Part shown: piece by piece, positions 25,486 to 33,600 of the stretch
How the letters are laid out: every line of letters begins with the position of its first letter
How positions within the stretch are numbered: the stretch's first letter is position 1
Position numbers and translations under genes: made by a program
The notes under the pieces: model-generated
The model's database searches: none
Seen by the model: the letters and a program-made list of their open reading frames with translations, nothing else
Told to the model about the DNA's origin: nothing
DNA from: an uncultured Polaromonas sp.
GTDB taxonomy: Bacteria; Pseudomonadota; Gammaproteobacteria; Burkholderiales; Burkholderiaceae
NCBI GenBank assembly: GCA_946479075.1
Contig: CAMLDT010000009.1
Coordinates: 1-33,777, forward strand
DNA length: 33,777 nucleotides
Direction of reading: 5' to 3'

Positions 25486-26333
25486 CGGGTAACAAAGCCT
25501 TCGGGTGGCTTGGGTTTGCTGACAAAAGGAACGCGCTTGCACCACAGCTTCAGGGCTTGCCAGTGGATGCGCGCAATGACGCCAAAAGTCATGGCCGGGT
25601 AGCGCCACAGCGCGCGGCGCAGGCTGTCCGGCGTCAACGCGACCAGCGTGCCGGCCACGCTGGTTTCCAGCAGTGGGCCATGGGCGTCGTCATGGTCGAT
25701 GCGCGCGACGGTTTTCTGCAGGCCATCGTTGTGGATGCGCATGAAGCGAAAGCGGTAGCGGCCTTCGACGCGGCAGAACGGCGAAACATGGAACACCTTG
25801 TCGGCACTGAGTTCCTGGCCGTAGTGCGGGTGGTCCAGCAGATAGCAGTGCCGCTCGCCGAAGGTGTTGTTGACTTCGACCACGATGGCGCGCAGGCTGC
25901 CGTCGATGCGGTGGCAGTACCAGAAACTCACCGGTTTGAAGGTGTAGCCAAAAATGCGCGGATAGGTGTGCAGCCACAGTTCGCCGAGGGCGTCGTTGAT
26001 GCCTTCGCGGCGCAGCAATTCATCGAGCCAGCCCACGCAATCGGTGCGGCCATCGCCATGGTCGCTGTCGAAAAAGCTCAGCGCGGCCCGGCGGTTGCGT
26101 GCCAGTGCGCCGTTGCCCGCGGTTTTCATGCTGCGCAAGGGCAGCATCAGAAAGTAGGTGGGGTAGGCAAAGGCGTTGCGCACCGGTTTCAGGCGGGTGT
26201 GGCGCACCTGACCGAAACCCAGCAGCGGCATGTCCACGTTTTTCGCGGTGTGTGGTGCGCCGCCCCGTCTTACCGGTTCCGCGGCCCCGGCGTGTGAAGC
26301 TGGCGTCCAGGCGCTGGTTGCTGGCGTGATCAT
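25482..26333 (-). CDS. DUF1365 protein
   Basis: This 283-residue soluble protein shows the DUF1365 signature near residues 36-70 (RHTRLKPVRNAFAYPTYF) and FNPVSFW-like core features (FKPVSFWYCHR). Its function is not established. It is nested in the operon with 4-base overlaps at both ends (ATGA at 26330-26333 and 25482-25485), meaning it is likely translated in step with the FAD oxidoreductase and the methyltransferase. DUF1365 genes occur almost always beside a Cfa-like gene and often beside an FAD oxidoreductase, which points to a role in the same lipid modification. Confidence 0.92.
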   Translation of the reverse strand: MITPATSAWTPASHAGAAEPVRRGGAPHTAKNVDMPLLGFGQVRHTRLKPVRNAFAYPTYFLMLPLRSMKTAGNGALARNRRAALSFFDSDHGDGRTDCVGWLDELLRREGINDALGELWLHTYPRIFGYTFKPVSFWYCHRIDGSLRAIVVEVNNTFGERHCYLLDHPHYGQELSADKVFHVSPFCRVEGRYRFRFMRIHNDGLQKTVARIDHDDAHGPLLETSVAGTLVALTPDSLRRALWRYPAMTFGVIARIHWQALKLWCKRVPFVSKPKPPEGFVTR

Positions 26334-27670
26334 GCGGCGACCCCCGCGCAGTCGCCCAGCACCAGGCGGGCGGCTTCGAGCCCGGACTTCAGGCCGTCTT
26401 CGTGGAAACCGTAGCCGGTCCAGGCGCCGCAGAAATAGCTGTGCTGCCGGCCCTGCAAGCCGGGCAGCGCTTGCTGCGCGCGGATGGCGGCGGCGTCAAA
26501 CACCGGGTGCGCGTAGTCGAACTCGCCCAGAATGTGTTGCTGCGGAATTGGCTGCACCGGGTTGAGCGACACCACGACCGCTTGCTCAAATGGCAAGGGT
26601 TGCAACATGTTGAGCAGGTAATGCAGGCACACCTGGCTCGATTCGCGCTCGCGGTTCGCCGCCCGTTCGTAATTCCACGCCGCCCAGGCCAGTTTGTTGG
26701 CCGGCAGCACCGCGGTATCGGTGTGCAGCACGGCGCGGTTCGGCTGATAGCGGATGGCGCCCAGCACGGCTTGTTCGTCCGGCGCTGCGTTGCCGAGCAG
26801 CGCCAGCGACTGGTCCGAGTGCGCTGCCAGCACCACTTTGTCAAACGTTTCGGTCTGGCCCCGGGTGATAACGCTGACGCCACCGCGCAACAGGCCGGCA
26901 TCACGGTCGATGCGCTCCACCGGGGTGTTCAGGCGTTTGTCGGCAATGCCCGCAATGATTTTTTCAACATAGTTCCTGGCACCGCCGGTAACCGTCCACC
27001 ACTGCGGCCGGTTGCTCACCTGGATCAGGCCGTGGTTGTGGCAGAAACGGATCATGGTGGCCACTGGAAACTGCAGCATCTGGTCGGTCGGGCAGGACCA
27101 GATGCAACCGAGCATGGGCAAGAAGTACCAGTCGCGGAATTCCTCCGAAAACCGGCCTTCCGCCAGAAAGTCGCCGAGCGGCTGCAGCATGGCGGCCTCG
27201 GCATGGCTTTGCGCCAGCGCACTGCACTGGCGGTTGAAGCGCACGATGTCGCGCAGCATGCGCAGAAACTTCCAGTCCAGCAGGTTGCGGCGCTGCGCAA
27301 ACACCGTGTTCAGGCTGGACCCGCTCCATTCCAGAGGGCGTCCGGATGATGCGCCAGGCACCTTGACCGAAAACGACATGTCCGATTTGGCGGTGGCCAC
27401 GCCCAGCTCGGCCAGCAGGCGAATCAGGTTCGGGTAGGTGCGCTCGTTGAAAACCAGAAAACCGGTATCGACGCCATGGGTGACCGGCCCGTGCGCGCCG
27501 GGCAAGGTGACATCCACCGTGTGGGTGTGGCCGCCGAAATAACTGCCCGCTTCAAACAGGGTGATGTTGGCCTGGCCGCGCAATGCGTGGGCGGCGGCGA
27601 GCCCGGAGATGCCGGAGCCGACGATGGCGACACGGGGGCGGGCTGGCGAGGATGGGCTGCTTGACGCCAT
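26330..27670 (-). CDS. FAD-dependent oxidoreductase (amine-oxidase-like)
   Basis: This 446-residue flavoprotein begins with a dinucleotide-binding motif (VAIVGSGISGLAAAHAL) and the GGHTHTVDV flavin segment, followed by a FNERTYPNLIRLL stretch typical of the NAD(P)/FAD proteins encoded beside Cfa-like genes. A C-terminal GYGFHEDGLKSGLEAARLV closes the FAD site. It probably acts on a lipid or carotenoid-like substrate. The ATG at 27670 is preferred to an upstream frame extending to 27760, since the added residues are Ser/Pro-rich, and a GGTGAG lies just ahead. It is the first gene of the lipid operon. Confidence 0.9.
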   Translation of the reverse strand: MASSSPSSPARPRVAIVGSGISGLAAAHALRGQANITLFEAGSYFGGHTHTVDVTLPGAHGPVTHGVDTGFLVFNERTYPNLIRLLAELGVATAKSDMSFSVKVPGASSGRPLEWSGSSLNTVFAQRRNLLDWKFLRMLRDIVRFNRQCSALAQSHAEAAMLQPLGDFLAEGRFSEEFRDWYFLPMLGCIWSCPTDQMLQFPVATMIRFCHNHGLIQVSNRPQWWTVTGGARNYVEKIIAGIADKRLNTPVERIDRDAGLLRGGVSVITRGQTETFDKVVLAAHSDQSLALLGNAAPDEQAVLGAIRYQPNRAVLHTDTAVLPANKLAWAAWNYERAANRERESSQVCLHYLLNMLQPLPFEQAVVVSLNPVQPIPQQHILGEFDYAHPVFDAAAIRAQQALPGLQGRQHSYFCGAWTGYGFHEDGLKSGLEAARLVLGDCAGVAA

Positions 27671-27717
27671 CTCACCAGCCGGAAGATAAAAATGCTGCGA
27701 AGCGCCCCGGTGCGAAC

Positions 27718-27742
27718 AAGGGAGGGAGGGAGGAGGAGGAGA
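27718..27742 (-). other. CCTCC-rich leader tract
   Basis: The mRNA-sense (-) strand is a run of CTCC and CCTCC units, just before the FAD operon. The + strand is GGGA repeats. It may pair with ribosome-site sequences or form an unusual structure; no clear function. Confidence 0.35.
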
Positions 27743-27790
27743 ACCGCCCCGGGATTGCATCCTGACCGCGGGGGCCTGGAAGTCTTCGCA

Positions 27791-27840
27791 ACAAAAAAAC
27801 GATAAAACCGGTGCAGCGGCCTAAGCCGCCCTGCACTGGT
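27791..27840 (-). terminator. rho-independent terminator between gpx and the lipid operon
   Basis: On the - strand, a stem of about 14 pairs is built from GTGCAG/CTGCAC and CGGC/GCCG around a CTAA loop (one 2-base bulge), flanked by ACCG/TGGT. It is followed by TTTTATCGTTTTTTT. It should stop transcription from the glutathione peroxidase side before the FAD gene, so the lipid operon probably has its own promoter downstream of it. Confidence 0.8.
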
Positions 27841-27971
27841 GATTGTCTGAGCGGGTCCAGGCGCGCACAGTTCCCCACAAATGCTTTGGGCATCACGTAA
27901 AGATTTGTTAACGAATGGGAGGACACGGCGGACAGACAAGGAAGTGAAAAGTTCTAACAAACAAAATATAT

Positions 27972-28000
27972 ACCTATCGGTCAAATTATTACCGATTGGT
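27972..28000. promoter_or_regulatory. palindromic operator-like site
   Basis: ACCTATCGGT (27972-27981) and ACCGATTGGT (27991-28000) are 9-of-10 inverted copies, 9 bases apart. Each half is itself ACC-N4-GGT, a pattern used by many TetR-family regulators. A TTGACC -35-like hexamer falls inside it on the - strand. No regulator gene is visible nearby. Confidence 0.45.
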
Positions 28001-28002
28001 AA

Positions 28003-28590
28003 TTATTTTGCCAGCAGCTTTTTTTCCAGGTCTTTGACAAAGGCCGCGCTACCCGGGTCCACGCTGCTGCCGAAGCTGCTGATGTCCCGGCCATCGCGCG
28101 ACACCACGTATTTGTGAAAATTCCATTGCGGCGCGGCGCCGGTCTTTTCAGCCAGTTGCCGGTAAAGGGAATTGGCCTTATTGCCGGTCACCACCGACTT
28201 GGCAAACATCGGAAATTTGACGCCGAAGGTGTTTTCGCAAAAGTCCGCAATGTCCTGGTTGCTGCCGGTTTCCTGGGAAAAATCATTGGACGGAAAACCC
28301 AGCACCACCAGGCCGCGGTCGCGGTATTTGGCATAAAGCGCCTCCAGCCCCCCGTATTGGGAGGTGAAGCCGCAGAAACTGGCCGTATTCACAATCACCA
28401 GAACCTTGCCGCTGTATTGGCACAGGGCCTGGGGCTTTTCGTCCTGCAGGCGCAGGAAACTGTGCTGCAGCAGCGGCGCGCAGTTCGCCGCCGGCGTCGG
28501 GGCCGCCGGGGTGGCTGCCTGGGCGGGCAGCAGCGCCTGGCAAGCCAGCAGGGCGGCGGCGATCCAGAGGGGCAATGACAATCGGTTCAT
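28003..28590 (-). CDS. exported glutathione peroxidase
   Basis: This 195-residue thioredoxin-fold peroxidase has a signal peptide (residues 1-25, LLPAQA) and so acts in the periplasm. The catalytic tetrad is intact: C73 (NTASFCGFTSQY), Q106, W156 and N157 (QWNFHKYV). The loop GFPSNDFSQETG departs from the usual GFPCNQF by C-to-S and Q-to-D changes plus one deletion, but keeps the tetrad Gln. It would reduce hydrogen peroxide and lipid hydroperoxides, probably with thioredoxin rather than glutathione as donor. It lies directly upstream of the lipid operon on the same strand but is separated from it by a terminator. Confidence 0.92.
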   Translation of the reverse strand: MNRLSLPLWIAAALLACQALLPAQAATPAAPTPAANCAPLLQHSFLRLQDEKPQALCQYSGKVLVIVNTASFCGFTSQYGGLEALYAKYRDRGLVVLGFPSNDFSQETGSNQDIADFCENTFGVKFPMFAKSVVTGNKANSLYRQLAEKTGAAPQWNFHKYVVSRDGRDISSFGSSVDPGSAAFVKDLEKKLLAK

Positions 28591-28896
28591 GGTGGGCGCT
28601 TTCAAGGAGGTGATCACGAGGGACGGGGCCATTGTGTTCCTGCCGCTGCGGGTGGGCTGCTGGAGATACGCCGCGCCGGTGCCAGCGGATTCAGCCCCTG
28701 CTTCGCTTTATTGAACCGGCAGGGCGCGGCGTTGGCCGCTGTTCAGGGGGCCCAAAACCGTGTAGAACGATTAAAGAAGGCTAAAGCCCCATCAATCTGC
28801 AGGAAATGGCAGCAAAAGGCCCTTTTCCGGGATTTGTCACATTCGCCCCCTAAAATCGCCGTAAATCAATTCGGCCCCCGCTTCGTAAGGAACCGC
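28591..28896. other. intergenic region between divergent genes
   Basis: This 306-base region separates the glutathione peroxidase (- strand) and the diiron protein (+ strand). It must hold both promoters. A TAAAAT (28851-28856) with weak upstream elements is the best -10 for the + strand gene; nothing on the - strand is convincing. I saw no RNA gene. Confidence 0.5.
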
Positions 28897-29769
28897 ATGC
28901 TTTACCCTGAACTCTTCAAACAGCTTGAATCCGTGCGTTGGGATATGGACAAGGACATCCCGTGGGCCAGCTTCGATGCTGGAAAGCTCACCGACGAGCA
29001 GGCCCAGACCATCAAGATGAATGCCATCACCGAGTGGTCGGCCCTGCCCGCCACCGAAATGTTCCTGCGCGACAACAAGGACGACAGCGATTTTTCTGCC
29101 TTCATGTCGATCTGGTTTTTTGAAGAGCAGAAACACTCGCTGGTCCTGATGGAATACCTGCGGCGCTTCCGGCCTGACCTCGCGCCCACCGAAAAAGAGC
29201 TGCACGAGGTGCGTTTTGAGTTCGAGCCGGCCCCGGCGCTGGAGACGCTGATGCTGCATTTTTGCGGCGAGATTCGCCTGAACCACTGGTACCGCCGCGC
29301 CAGCGAGTGGCATACCGAGCCAGTCATCAAGCAAATCTACACCCAGCTCAGCCAGGACGAGGCGCGCCATGGCGGGGCCTACCTGCGTTACATGAAACGC
29401 GCCATCAACAACTTTGGCAACGACGCCAAGGCCGCCTTCACCAAGGTCGGTGTGCTGATGGCCAGCGCCCGCCGCACCGCGCAGGCCCTGCACCCGACCA
29501 ACCTGCACGTCAACAAGGACCTGTTCCCGCGCGACACCATCCAGTCGCGCCTGCCCAACCCCGAGTGGCTGGAACACTGGCTGGACAAGCAGATCAACTT
29601 TGATGCGGTGTGGGAGGGCAAGGTGGTCGAGCGCATCCTGCACAACATGAGCCTGCTGATGAACCAGAGCTTCAAGACGGTGCAGGAACTGAACCGTTAC
29701 CGCAAGGAACTGAGCCGGGAAATCGCCGGCTCCATCGCAGCCAAGCCAGCGGTCGTTACCGGCGCCTGA
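28897..29769 (+). CDS. diiron ferritin-like/desaturase-like protein
   Basis: This 290-residue helical protein carries two diiron half-sites: E46 or E54, then E77-x-x-H80 (FFEEQKH), followed by E125 (CGEIRLNHWYRR) and E155-x-x-H158 (DEARH). This E..ExxH..E..ExxH order is that of acyl-ACP desaturases and R2-like oxygenases, and it is annotated more loosely as ferritin-like. Length is between bacterioferritin and desaturase. The ATG at 28897 has a GTAAGGA ribosome site; an upstream extension to 28711 lacks one. It is followed by a RidA-like gene with a 1-base overlap. Its location beside the lipid cluster makes a fatty-acid oxidation role worth testing. Confidence 0.82.
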   Translation: MLYPELFKQLESVRWDMDKDIPWASFDAGKLTDEQAQTIKMNAITEWSALPATEMFLRDNKDDSDFSAFMSIWFFEEQKHSLVLMEYLRRFRPDLAPTEKELHEVRFEFEPAPALETLMLHFCGEIRLNHWYRRASEWHTEPVIKQIYTQLSQDEARHGGAYLRYMKRAINNFGNDAKAAFTKVGVLMASARRTAQALHPTNLHVNKDLFPRDTIQSRLPNPEWLEHWLDKQINFDAVWEGKVVERILHNMSLLMNQSFKTVQELNRYRKELSREIAGSIAAKPAVVTGA

Positions 29770-30122
29770 TGCAGGACGAGGTCCGCTGGGCCAGTACCTC
29801 GGGGGGCCGCAGCCGTGTTGTGGCGCGCGGCGCGCAGGTGTTCGCCGTGGCCAATGCCAGCGACGCCGGCCTGGGCTTCGAGGCCCAGCTGGACCAGACC
29901 CTGGCAATGCTGGACCAGCACCTGCTGCATGTCGGGAGCTCACGCGCCTCGCTGCTCAGTGTGCAGATCTTCATCACCGACTTTGCCAACAAGCCGGCGC
30001 TGGACCAGGCCTGGGGGCTGTGGATAGGCGCTGACAGCGCCGCCTGGCCGCAGCGCGCCGTGGTGGGTGCGCAGCTTGACGGTGGCCTGCTGCTGGAGAT
30101 GGTGGCCGTCGCCTTCCGTTAA
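29769..30122 (+). CDS. RidA-family protein
   Basis: This 117-residue protein belongs to the RidA/YjgF/UK114 family of small trimeric deaminases that remove reactive enamines. Visible features are the N-terminal RGAQVFAVANASDAG, DQTLAMLDQHL and the late AVVGAQLDGGLLLEMVAVAFR, where family members keep V..A.L..P..L.E. The catalytic Arg of RidA proper (IRxxV in the usual motif) is not clearly present, so its activity may differ. The start shares one base with the stop of the diiron gene (TGATG at 29767-29771), implying coupled translation. Confidence 0.85.
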   Translation: MQDEVRWASTSGGRSRVVARGAQVFAVANASDAGLGFEAQLDQTLAMLDQHLLHVGSSRASLLSVQIFITDFANKPALDQAWGLWIGADSAAWPQRAVVGAQLDGGLLLEMVAVAFR

Positions 30123-30131
30123 AGTGGCGTG

Positions 30132-30647
30132 ATGCCCACCGCATCCCCCGCCCCCTCGTCTTCTCTTTCCCCCGCTTTCCTCGACAAGATCGCCTCGCGC
30201 GCCCAGGCCGTGCAGCGCGCGGCCGCCCTGCCGCGGCCCGTGGTGTTCACCAACGGCGTGTTCGACGTGTTGCACCGCGGCCATGCCACTTACCTTGCCG
30301 CAGCGCGTGCGCTGGGCGGCAGCCTGGTGGTTGCGCTGAACACCGACGCCTCGGCGCGGCGCCTCGGAAAGGGGCCGGACCGGCCGCTCAACAACGGGCA
30401 GGACCGCGCCGCGCTGATGGCGGCCCTAGAAGCGGTGAGTCTGGTGACCTGGTTTGACGAAGACACGCCGCTGGCGCTGATCACCGAACTGAAGCCGGAC
30501 ATCCTGGTCAAGGGCGGCGACTATGACATGGAGACCCTGGCCGAAACCGCGGTCGTGCGCGCGTATGGCGGCCAGGCGCTGGCCATCCCCTTTGTGGACG
30601 GTTATTCCACCACCGCGCTGGTCAACCGGATCCGGCAGGACAGTTGA
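30132..30647 (+). CDS. rfaE2: D-glycero-beta-D-manno-heptose-1-phosphate adenylyltransferase
   Basis: This 171-residue nucleotidyltransferase is the stand-alone equivalent of the HldE C-terminal domain, making ADP-heptose for LPS core. The ATP motif F-T-N-G-V-F-D-V-L-H-R-G-H has the H48-x-G-H51 class signature. Later KGGDYDM and STTALVNRIR motifs complete the fold. A GTG at 30129 directly precedes the ATG and is an equal alternative. It sits 9 bases after the RidA-like gene on the same strand. A heptokinase partner is not seen in this window. Confidence 0.95.
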   Translation: MPTASPAPSSSLSPAFLDKIASRAQAVQRAAALPRPVVFTNGVFDVLHRGHATYLAAARALGGSLVVALNTDASARRLGKGPDRPLNNGQDRAALMAALEAVSLVTWFDEDTPLALITELKPDILVKGGDYDMETLAETAVVRAYGGQALAIPFVDGYSTTALVNRIRQDS

Positions 30648-30675
30648 AACGCCTTGATGCGCGTTGGCTGAAGCC

Positions 30676-33600
30676 TCACGGGCTGTGCGGCGCAGGCCGT
30701 TCGGGAGGCCCCGCCTCTTTGTTGGCCGGCGCGGCCTGGCCGCGCAGCCGGCGGATCAGGCGTTGCAGCCACTGCTCCATATCGTCGATGTAAGTAAACA
30801 CCGCCGGCACCACCAGCAGGCTCAGTACGGTCGAGGTGATCAGTCCGCCGATCACGGCAATCGACATCGGTGAGCGGAAGCTGGAATCCGCCGCGCCAAA
30901 ACCCAGCGCGATGGGCATCATGCCGGCGCCCATGGCCAGCGTGGTCATGATGATGGGGCGGGCCCGTTTGTGGCAGGCGTCGAGCAGCGCGTCGCGGCGC
31001 GACATCGGCGCAATGAGCCAGCGATCACTATCGCCGGGCTCGACTTCCCGATCATCCTGAGCCTGGCCTGTCCTGAGCTCGTCGAAGGGTCGAAGGGTGC
31101 CGCGGCGTGCCACGATGGCGTATTCCACCAGCAGGATGGAGTTCTTGGTCGCGATGCCCATCAGCATGATCAGGCCGATCAGCGAGGGCATGGAGAAACT
31201 CTTTTGCGCGATCAGCAGGCCGACAAACGCGCCGCCCAGCGACAGCGGCAATGCCGCCAAAATCGTCACCGGGTGCAGGAAATCCTTGAACAGCAGCACC
31301 AGCACGATGTAAATGCAGAGCACGCCGGTCAGCATGGCCAGACCAAAGCTGGCAAACAACTCGCCCATGACCTCGGCGTCGCCGATCTCCACCACCTTGA
31401 CCCCGGCCGGCAGGTTCTTCACCGCCGGAAGTGCCTGCACCGCCTTGGTCACGTCACCCAGCGGCAGGCCGGACAGCTCGATCTCGAAGTTGACATTGCG
31501 CGAGCGGTCGTAGCGGTCGATGACGGCCGGGCCGCCGGCGATTTCCAGCGTGGCCACCTGGCCCAGCATCACCGGGCCCTTGCTGCCGGGCACCGACAGA
31601 CGCTCCAGCACGCTCAGGTCCTGGCGCGCCTCGTCCTCCAGCTTGACCACGATGGGCACCTGGCGCTCGGGCAGGTTGAGCTTGGGCAGCGACACGTCGT
31701 AGTCACCCAGGGTCGCGATGCGCAGGGTTTCGCCAATCGCTGCGCTGGTCACGCCGAGGTCGGCGGCGCGGGCAAAGTCGGGCCGCACGGCGATCTCCGG
31801 TCGGATCAGGCTGGCGCTGGACGCCACACTGCCGAGCCCGGGGACGGTGCGCAAATCCTTTTCGACAGCACGCGCCGCAGCCTGCAGCGCGACGGGATCC
31901 TGTCCGGTCAGCACCAGCACGTATTTCTCGCCGGAGCCGCCCAGGCCGACCTTGGTGCGCACGCCGGGCAAGGCTTCCAGCACGCTGCGCATCTTGTTCT
32001 CGATGCCCTGCTTGCGCGGGCGCTCGCGGCGATCCGTCAGCAACACGGTGAGCGTGGCCTTGCGGGTTTCGGCCGCCCCCGCCATGGCAAACGGGTCGGT
32101 GCCGGCGCTGCCGCCGCCTATGGTGGTGTAGACGCTGCGCACGTGGTCGAGCTTGCTGACCAGCTGGCGGGCCTGCTCGGCCGAGGCCATGGTTTGCGCC
32201 AGCGTGGAGCCGGGCGGCAATTCCAGATAGACCTGCGTTTGCGAGTTGTCGTCCGGCGGGATGAAGCCGGTCGGCAGCAGGGGGATCAGCATCACGGAGC
32301 CGAAAAAGAACACCGTCGCCGCCACCATGGTGGCCACGCGGTGCTGCAGGCACCAGGTGGCGGCCCGCATGTAGGTCTTCATCCAGCCCGGCTCCTGGTG
32401 GCTGCTGACGATGGGCTTGAGGATGTAGGCCGCCATCATGGGCGTGAGCACGCGCGCCACCACCAGCGAGGCAAACACCGCCAGCGAGGCGGTCCAGCCG
32501 AACTGCTTGAAAAACTTGCCGGCCACACCGCTCATGAAGGCGGTCGGCAAAAACACCGCAATCAGCGTAAAGGTGGTGGCCACCACCGCCAGGCCGATTT
32601 CGTCGGCGGCTTCCATGGCCGCCTGGTAGGGCGTCTTGCCCATGCGCAAATGGCGCACGATGTTTTCGACCTCGACAATCGCGTCATCGACCAGGATGCC
32701 GACCACCAGCGACATCGCCAGCAGCGTGATCACGTTGATGGAAAAGCCCAGCAGCGCCATGCCGATGAAGGCCGGGATCACCGACAGCGGCAGCGCCACG
32801 GCAGACACCAGCGTGGCGCGCCAGTCGCGCAGGAACAGCCAGACCACCAGCACCGCCAGAATCGCGCCCTCGTACAGCAGGTGCATGGAGCCGTCGTACT
32901 CTTCCTGCACCGGCTGCACAAAGTTGAAGGCCTCGGTCAGTTGAATGTCGGGGTGCTGTGCTTTCAGCTCGGCCAGTGCCGCCTGCACCGCGTTGCCGAC
33001 GGTGATTTCGCTTTCGCCGCGGCTGCGTGCCACCTCAAAGCCGACCACCGGCTTGCCGTCCAGCAGCGCCGCCGAGCGCGGCTCGGCCGTGGTGTCGCTG
33101 ACGGTGGCCACCTGGTCCAGCCGGATGCGGCGGCCGTCGCTCAGCGCCAGTTCCAGCCGTCCCAGCTCTTCGGCCGATTTGACGGTGGCCAGCGTGCGCA
33201 CCGGTTGCTCGCTGCCGCCCAGGTCGGTGCGGCCGCCCGCGCTTTCGGTTTGCACCTGTTTGAGCTGGCGCGAGATGTCGGCGGCGCTGGCACCCAGCGC
33301 CTGCAATTTCGAGGCGTTGAGCGCCACCCGCACTTCCCGCGTGACGCCGCCGACGCGGTTGACCGCGCCGACGCCGCGCACGGCGAGCAGCTTGCGGGAA
33401 ATGTCGTTGTCGACAAACCAGGACAGGGCCTCGGCGTCCATGCGGCTGGAGGCAATGGTGAAGGCCAGCACCGGCTGCCCCGCCAGGTCCACCTTGCTGA
33501 CGATAGGCTCGCGCACATCGGCAGGCAGGTCGCTGCGCACGCGCGAGACGGCCGAGCGCACGTCATCGACGGCCTCCTGCACCGGCTTTTCGAGGCGGAA

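Noticed and set aside
27672..27926. An 84-codon - strand frame between the peroxidase and FAD genes.
   Set aside because: It spans a terminator hairpin, has no ribosome site and no domain features.
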